A stretch of DNA of 64,000 bases from Phymorhynchus buccinoides (Eukaryota > Mollusca > Gastropoda > Neogastropoda > Raphitomidae), in NCBI GenBank assembly GCA_017654935.2, contig CM065680.1:32384854-32448853 (forward strand), read 5' to 3'. Position numbers and translations under genes: made by a program. The notes below the pieces were generated by a model that saw only the letters and a list, made by a program, of their open reading frames with translations, did no database searches and was not told where the DNA came from. Below are positions 52,348 to 61,300 of this stretch, piece after piece (within the stretch, counting starts at the first letter, position 1; the number at the start of each line of letters is the position of its first letter).

Positions 52348-55300
52348 TTCTGTTTGTTCGCCCTGTAACTCATGAACCCGTGTACAGAATCGCTTCAAAT
52401 TATGTGTGGTGATGTATTATATAGTGCAGGGAGGGTTCCATAGAAAATTCATAACCATAGTGACCTTGACCTTGGAGTTTGACCTTGAAAACCGGTCAGA
52501 AGTAGTAGTAACTAAAGGGTAGTAATAAGGGAATGACTGGCTGGACTGGTTATCACTGGTTACTTCCCTTGCATCATACATCTGAGTGAAAGAGGGGGAG
52601 AGGCGAAAGAGAGAGAGAGAGTGAGTGTCTGAGAGAGAGTGTGTGTGTGTGCGCGTGCGTGCTAAGCGTAGCGAGCAGGACAGCTAATACTCAATATTTC
52701 GGTCATTTCAGGTCAAATTAGAGCATTTTTGTTTGTATGGTGTTACCGTCAGTATTTTAACGTTGCATGTTGTCATTTACAGCTCTGTCAGATTATGCCT
52801 CTTGCCTTGATCAATTGGTAAGCCCAACACATCAAACTGACTACTTTTGACTTATGTTAGTTTAATTCCCAGGTGGCTGTGTGTAGCATGGGTATCAAAA
52901 TCAACAGTTTTGCTTTTTTTACATTCCTCATCAGAAGGCACCACAAAATATGTAGCATGGTTATCAAAATCAATCATTTTAATATACTGACAGGCAGAAG
53001 TTCTGCACACACGCATTGAACAAATCATCAAAAATGCAAATCATATTCAAAATTAATTTTACTTTGGGTAATCCTAAATCATGCTTCAATGCGTGTGTGC
53101 AGAACTTCTGCCTGTCAGTATATGTGTTTAGCAAATGCAAGTATATCTAAGGAATAATAACTACCAGTGGTAAATTATAACGATGGAATTAGCTGTCATC
53201 AAACAGAACCATTGCTTACAGCTAAAAAGATATCAAAAGGCATAATTGACTAATCATAAATAAATATAGAAAAGGAACTGGTTTTTAATTGCTAAAGGCA
53301 GAAGATTCCATTGCAGCCCTGAATACTACAACTCTCCATTTTCCACCGTGTGCATCATTTTAAAAAAAAGATTTTATCATAAAACTACAGAAATTACACA
53401 AAAACACTGATTTTAAAAACTACTTTTAATCAACACCTTCACAGAAGTTTTCAACAATTTCACTTAAGTTTCTTTCTATAATAATAATAAATGTTCATTC
53501 CAAAATCCAAAAAAGGATTTACAAAAATAAAGAAAGATAGACACAAAGAGAAACATCCGTCAACTTACACAGAGGATGCCATGCCACAAGCCCACTTCTC
53601 TCTTGAAGTCGAGCACACAAACCATGACCTCTCCTGCAACAACCCACATACGAAAACATTTTCAAACTTGTTATGCAGAATTAAGGTACACTTACTTTGC
53701 AAAAATAAGAGTGTTTGCAAAACATCATAATGTGAACATGGCTGAAAATAACTTGTCTAACACACACACACACACACACATATGAGCATACAAGTATAAG
53801 CATGCATGCACACACACTCAATTATAGATACACACACACACACACACATACACACACACACATACACACAGAGACACACCTTCTGTGTAGTTGGCAGCCA
53901 CCGTCAGAGTGCGACAGTGACACAGCATTGTGTTGCGGGTTGTCGTCACTCCCACTGTGCTTCCATCTTTGTTCAAACAATACTGCAACAGACAGGGTCC
54001 ACACTGACACGTCAATTTGTAGCGATAAAACTTCTCTGAGAATGATGTCAGTGCAAGAGGCAGTTATTAAAAAACACACAACACAACTCTGACATGGGAC
54101 TGAAAGAGAAAAAAAAGACTCAAATTGATTTATGAATAAGATTAACCCACATTTCAGTGTCCTGCGTATGTTAGCTCAGAACAGGCTCCACAGCACTCCA
54201 CCAAAGTGACTCAGCAGCAGTGCAGTGTCTCCTTGGTTGGTTGCCTTCTGACGGCCTAACATAGATTTGCTCCCCTTGGACTGCTGGTTTCGGATTCTGT
54301 GACCTGACAAACCAGAATGTGGATGCGAGTTGGGACTCGGAATGAACGGTATGGGAGCAATGCATTTGGGAAGTCCAAAAGATAGGACAGCAAAAAAAAG
54401 AAAAAGATTAACCCACATTTGAAGAGTCTCCATACTTTTTATTGCTGTTGTGTATTTATCCATACTTTCCAAAGCTTAGATGTCTGTCTTAAGAGAACAG
54501 TACACCATTACTCGGGGCAGCAATTCTCCTTTTTGTTTTATACGTGTGCATTTGTTTTGTTTTGCTATTGTTACAGATATTTTTAAGATTTATCTCTTTG
54601 TTGTTATTCACAACTAATTCATAATATTGTCTAGATTGTTCAGAGGGACCTATTGATCTATTATGACGATGATTTGACCACTCATTTTGTACAGCCAGAG
54701 GTCATCTGACCCACGAAGTCTGCAATAGAATTTAAGTTTAATACCACAGTAACACATTACTGGCCCATTGTTTTGGAAACTGGCCCATCATTTTCTGCAA
54801 TTAGGGGTCATATGACCGATGAAGCTTAAAAACAATCTGAAGCTCTGAGAACGATGTCAGTGCATACCTCAATGTACGCTGGCACATCTTCCGACATGCG
54901 AGGAGGGGGTTGCCAGTCCTTGGGAGGCTTACTGAGGTTTTCCGTCACAAACCAGTTCAGCCGAGGCCATCCTGAAATGTTCACAAACACTGAACATCCA
55001 CTTTAGAACCAATCACACTCACTAGAACAACCACTTTAACCATATCTAGACGGGTCTGCAGGACTAGGCAGATCCGCCGATCCTAACCTGAGGATGGGAC
55101 CGACAGATCCTGCAGACGGCAAAATCCTTACCTGGAGACGGATCCTCAAAGAGTGGCAGATAGAAGTTTAGAAAATTCCCACTTGTTTCTATGCTCAGTT
55201 TATGGGAAACAAATACTATAGTAACTTTTAGGGACATGTATACTGTGTTATGACGCCCACTGTGAATGGTGGCAGGTTGCATGCGTGTTGGAATGTCGGT

Positions 55301-58300
55301 CTGAAAGGAGAGAACCGTTAGCTGGATTTTCTCACAAGCTGCCGGGAATTCCACTGCCGGCAGAATGTTTATTTGATGGTAGACTAGCATCGCCTCCTGT
55401 GTACACTGAGTGGGTGTAGGAATGTAGCAGATTGTAATAAAAAAGTGATTATGATAATAGAGAAGACGAAAGTGTATTTGTTATAAGATACTGTGAAAAT
55501 GAACTCAGTAAGAAAGAATGAAAGAATGCGACTAATGCATGGTAGAGTTTATATCTTTAAAACAAATAAACAGTGGTGTTATTTCCTTGGGAAAGACAAT
55601 TTATTTCTATTTTCCTTACTCCACCCAGGTGAAAATGGGTACCTGGCTTAAGTTGGGGGAAGTTTAGGCACTGGAACATTAACAGTGATCATTCACACTA
55701 GAGAAGCAATCACACAAATGCTGAACACTAACTTCAGAAAGAACCAAACACTGAATTGCTTACTCGAGCACAGCAACTCCCAAAAAAATGAAACCACAAA
55801 AAATGAAACCACAAAGGTACAGAGTGAAAACAAGCTTAGAAAGTTTACAAAACGAATCCAAGAAAGATCACTGCATGGGTGCAACTCCCCCAAATGAAAA
55901 AAACTGAAAGGCAGGGGTCCAGGGACCCAGGAACCCATGCCCCCGGCAGAGCCCCATCGGACGATTCAGGGGGGCAAGTTATGAGAGAGATAACGAGAGA
56001 GACAGACAGTTAAAATGATAGACAGAGACAGTAGTTTGATAAGCCTTGTGAAATTATTACTATTGCCTTCCAAGATAGAACAACCAAGTTCAAAACGCCC
56101 CAAATCGCTTGTAGTCAATTTTTTAGGGTGTGGATAAATTAAAAACCCTGAAGTTGCTCGGGTAAAATTAAAAATACTGAAATCAGTGTAAAAATGAAAG
56201 AGTAGCACCCATAAAACTGTGTGCTCTGTACTCCCGGTGTTGGTGTCTACCTTTAAACGTGATGACCTCGCCGTTGCTGGACTTGGGCAGTCCCTTGTAG
56301 CAGTTTTCAGAGGTGAGGGCCCAGCACACGTTGAGACTGCCCAGCAGGAACCCCACCCCCTGACCACCTGCGTCCTGAAACACCAGCATCACCTGAACTG
56401 AACCGCACCACAACGCTTGACAGTAGCACTATTGTAAAATTATATGTAAAAAGCCATTCCCATAATGAAACATGTAAAAAGCTATTCCTGTGAGGAACAA
56501 GAATACAAATGTATTTTCAGACATGTGAGTTCCAAAAGTTCTACCTGAAATTATTTCAGGACGTCCCCCGAAGACAGTGTGGATGCCCACGAGGTGGCAT
56601 AAAGTTCAAGTGCTTCAGCTGTTGGGATGATCCCTGGAGTCTTTTAGCCAGGGCACATCAACAACAATTTCCAGACCTAACTCAATGTGTGTTAAGTCTT
56701 CTGAGTATGCATGGCTATGTTCGACGCATTATATGATAGGTCTATATTTCATATTATGTACCATTATATCTGTAAGTGTGTGCGATTGTGCAATCGATAT
56801 GCGAGAGAGTACATCTGCAATGCCAGTCAATGTTTGTACGTTTATTCTGTGAGACTACAAAGCTGCATGGATGCAAGTAATGCATAAACCGGTCATTGAA
56901 CACTTGTCAGAGCACAACACAAATATAACACATCTCTGAAACTCTGGTTTTCAGGGACTCTTTGTCCATTATAACTAGGAATCAAATGACTGAAAAGTAA
57001 TAAAATCTGACATGATGTGGCACAAAGCTCTTGCTTTTCGTGTTCATTCGCAAAGGAAAAACAAGGTTCACAACGACGTAGATAGGTAAAGTAAATACAA
57101 AGGTAGTTCACTTACTTGAGCGACCCCAACTCGCTTGGAGAGGGGCACTTCCACAGGCACAGGCACCACCCCCGCCATCACACAGCCAAAGAAGGCACAG
57201 ACGAAGGAAATGGGGTCATTGTTGGGGTACACCAGCGCCACCTGTACAATAACAAAACAGCACTGTGACACAGCCAAAGAAGGCACAGACGAAGGAAATG
57301 GGGTCGTTGTGGGGGTACACCAGTGCCACCTGTACAATAACAACACAGCACTGTGACACAGCCAAAGAAGGCACAGACGAAGGAAATGGGGTCGTTGTTG
57401 GGGTACACCAGTGCCACCTGTACAATAACAACACAGCACTGTGACACAGCCAAAGAAGGCACAGACGAAGGAAATGGGGTCATTGTTGGGGTACACCAGT
57501 GCCACCTGTACAATAACAACACAGCACTGTGACACAGCCAAAGAAGGCACAGACGAAGGAAATGGGGTCATTGTTGGGGTACACCAGCGCCACCTGTACA
57601 ATAACAACACAGCACTGTGACACAGCCAAAGAAGGCACAGACGAAGGAAATGGGGTCGTTGTGGGGGTACACCAGTGCCACCTGTACAATAACAACACAG
57701 CACTGTGACACAGCCAAAGAAGGCACAGACGAAGGAAATGGGGTCATTGTTGGGGTACACCAGTGCCACCTGTACAATAACAACACAGCACTGTGACACA
57801 GCCAAAGAAGGCACAGACGAAGGAAATGGGGTCATTGTTGGGGTACACCAGTGCCACCTGTACAATAACAAAACAGCACTGTGACACAGCCAAAGAAGGC
57901 ACAGACGAAGGAAATGGGGTCATTGTTGGGGTACACCAGCGCCACCTGTACAATAACAAAACAGCACTGTGACACAGCCAAAGAAGGCACAGACGAAGGA
58001 AATGGGGTCATTGTTGGGGTACACCAGCGCCACCTGTACAATAACAACACAGCATTGTGACACAGCCAAAGAAGGCACAGACGAAGGAAATGGGGTCATT
58101 GTTGGGGTACACCAGCGCCACCTGTACAATAACAAAACAGCACTGTGACACAGCCAAAGAAGGCACAGACGAAGGAAATGGGGTCATTGTGGGGGTACAC
58201 TAGAGCCACATATACAATAACAACACAGCATTGTGACACAGCACACACACACACACACACACACGCGCCCCCCCCCAAAAAAAAAAGACAAAAAAGGGGG

Positions 58301-61300
58301 GGGGGGGGGGGGGCATAAATAGAGAGCCGTTTGAAAACAGCACAAGGCTGTCACTGAACCAGAACTGGATGAAAGAAGAGACAGGCAGGGTCACTGAACC
58401 AGAACTCGATGAAAGAAGAGACAGGCAGACCGACAGAGATAGAAACATAGACAGAGGCTTAGAGACAGAAACACGGAGAGAGCTAGAGAGTAAAAAGACA
58501 CAAAAAAAAGAGAAAAATTTATACGATATGCAAACACACCCATATCTCTCTTCCATTCTTTCCCAACTGAACACATCCCATTCATTTACTTTCCTTATCA
58601 TATACATGCCTTTGCCATTTATTCTCTTAATTAAAACGGCAAAGTTGTACTTTAGACATCCCCCTCATGTTTACCGCTCTCAATCTCAAATCTGATTCTT
58701 TCAGCTTCATGACAATAATATTTGTAAAGCGCTCTGAGGATTATTTTTTATCATCGAAGAGCGCTATAGAAGCTTTCTTTATTATTATTATTATTAACTC
58801 TAGGCTGATCCTAAACCTATCCTTTTTCAAGAATAGCAGAATGTTGCTTTTGAGTGAAAATGTTCAATGCGAAAAATTGATGTGGGGGTGTCTAAACTAC
58901 AACTTGGCCCAAAAATCAGCATGTTGAAGAAAAGCGAGGCACTGACTCTGTCCCCTTGTCTGATCATGGCCTCCCCTTTCTGGCCCACTTTACACAGCAG
59001 ACAGAAGGCGATCTTCTGGGCCCGCCCCAACAGCTTGCCTGTAACACACAAAGCACACGCACGCACACAAACACACTTAACATAGCTCTAAACCAAACCA
59101 CACACATGACGCTGGTCCTATACGAAGTAAAACAAAAATGAAGCGAGCTTGTTTCGCTTAAATTACAAACTAGGAAAGCACTGACTTTAAAAAAACAAAA
59201 CTTTCCTTCAAAATGGATGGACTTTATTTTTTGTTTTGTTGTTTGTTTTGTTTATGATCTACTTTTCAATATGATTTTAACATTGAAAAGATGTACATCA
59301 AATTGACAACAATCTAAGCGTCAAATATTAAAACACTGTATGTTTTCATAAAGATATAATTCATCTTGGGTAAAGCCTAATCTAGTCTTCTACAAACAAA
59401 ACAAACAAGGCTTGCTTCTTGTACTAAGTTGTTTTTAAAGTACTTAAACATGAAATACATTTGGCTCAAAACATGCAAATTGAATAAGATTAGTAAAGGT
59501 AAAATAATATAAAAAAAAGAGTCATGCTTAGGTTTGAAAACGTTTTTCAATATTTCTTTTAGCATGCAGCTTTTTTTATAAAAGTATCCACACAACAGTT
59601 ATTTGTGAAAACAAAATGAATGAATAACAACTCTGTATAGTGGCACTTGAGACAAAACCCACTGATGGGTTGACAAGTTGGTTACCATATGAGAGGTTGA
59701 GAGAGGGCTTTCCGCTGGGGTCCAACACAGTGATGGCACTGGCCTTGTAGGACGAGGACCCATACCTCTGCAGGGCAGCTTCCAGATTACGCGGCAATCC
59801 TGAGGGAATCTGCACACATACAGGTACATCAGAGGATCACAAGGGTGCATGCAGTGACTCAAACATTTGCCTGAACCTTCTTGCCAAAATCCAATGTACA
59901 AGAGCATGGTTTCACATCAAAGAGCCTTTTCTTCAGGTAGTCAGCTGGCTTAAACGGCATCAAATTACCTGATTTAAGGTTTCAGGCATACCTACATGCA
60001 TCCCTACAGGGGTCAGGTTCATTTTTTACTAAGTGATTGATTCATGTGTAGGAAAAAGATCACTTGTATTTGTTTTAGATCATGTTTTTAACCATCTAAA
60101 ATAATTCACGTCATAAAGCATTAAGAATCCTGACACAAGTGATTGATTCGTGTGCAGGAGATTGATCACTCTTATTTGTTTTAGATCATGTTTTTAACCA
60201 TCTAAAATAATTCACGTCATAAAGCATTAAGAATCCTGACACAAAATTCATAAAGCATTAAGAATCCTGACACAAAGTTCAGTCTATGCATCAGTTTGTT
60301 CTCAATTAAAATTAAAAAATGGATGTATCAAGTTTCCTGTCAACAGTTAACAACTAATGCAGAAAAGGATTAAGTGACTTTGTTTTTCTTTCTTCTTCTG
60401 AGTTCCCTTCTTCAGTTTCATGGTCTCCTTGATGCATTCAGCCAACACATTCCAATTTCATAAGAGCTCAATGGAGAAAATTGCTTAGAAGAATTTATTT
60501 TAAAATGTGCTTAAATATAGGGCTATTAAGGTAGAAAATACATTCAACCTACATTGAGGTCTTAAATGGGAAGGAGTTGTATAAGGGAGGCAATTTTAAT
60601 ACTTACAAAGAAGGGCAATGTCTTAGAGAAGTAGGTCTTAACTGGGAGGGAGTCTTATAATGGGGGAGGGGGGTCTTATAAGGGAGGTTCCACTGTAGTA
60701 GATAACAGTTTTAAAGAAAAAGAGGAAAAGGCAGAGAGAAAGTGATAGATTAGAAGAAGTTGCTAACAAAGATTTTCTAGAAGACAGGGGAGCGATTTGT
60801 ACTGAAAGACATCACCAGAAAGAAGTTCTCTGAGAACACATCCACGCTTATCCATTAAAAAAAAAATCTTGAATGGAGCGACGGTATATTCAAAGGCAAA
60901 ACTGAAGAAAGAGGTACTGACCACCAGGGGGTCTCCCATGACAGGGGTAAGCTCGCTGCCTTCAGGTTTTGGGGCGTTGGGGTCCACCTGGGGTGCTGAA
61001 ACGCCACCACCAAAATGAATGAACCCATTCTCTCCACCCATTCTCTCCATGAACCCATTCTCTCCATGCCCACTCTCCATGAACCCAAAACCCATTGAAC
61101 CCATCTCTCCATCCCATTCTCTCCATGAACCCATTCTCTCCATGAACCCATTCTCTCCATTATGAACCCATTCTCTCCATGAACCCATTCTCTCCATGAA
61201 CCCATTCTCTCCATGAACCCATTCTCTCCATGAACCCATTCTCTCCATGAACCCATTCTCTCCATGAACCCATTCTCTCCATGAACCCATTCTCTCCATG

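Noticed and set aside
57068..58135. A 267-residue repetitive protein on the minus strand
   Set aside because: It is the 88-bp array read through; only 57116-57241 is supported as a DIP2 exon.
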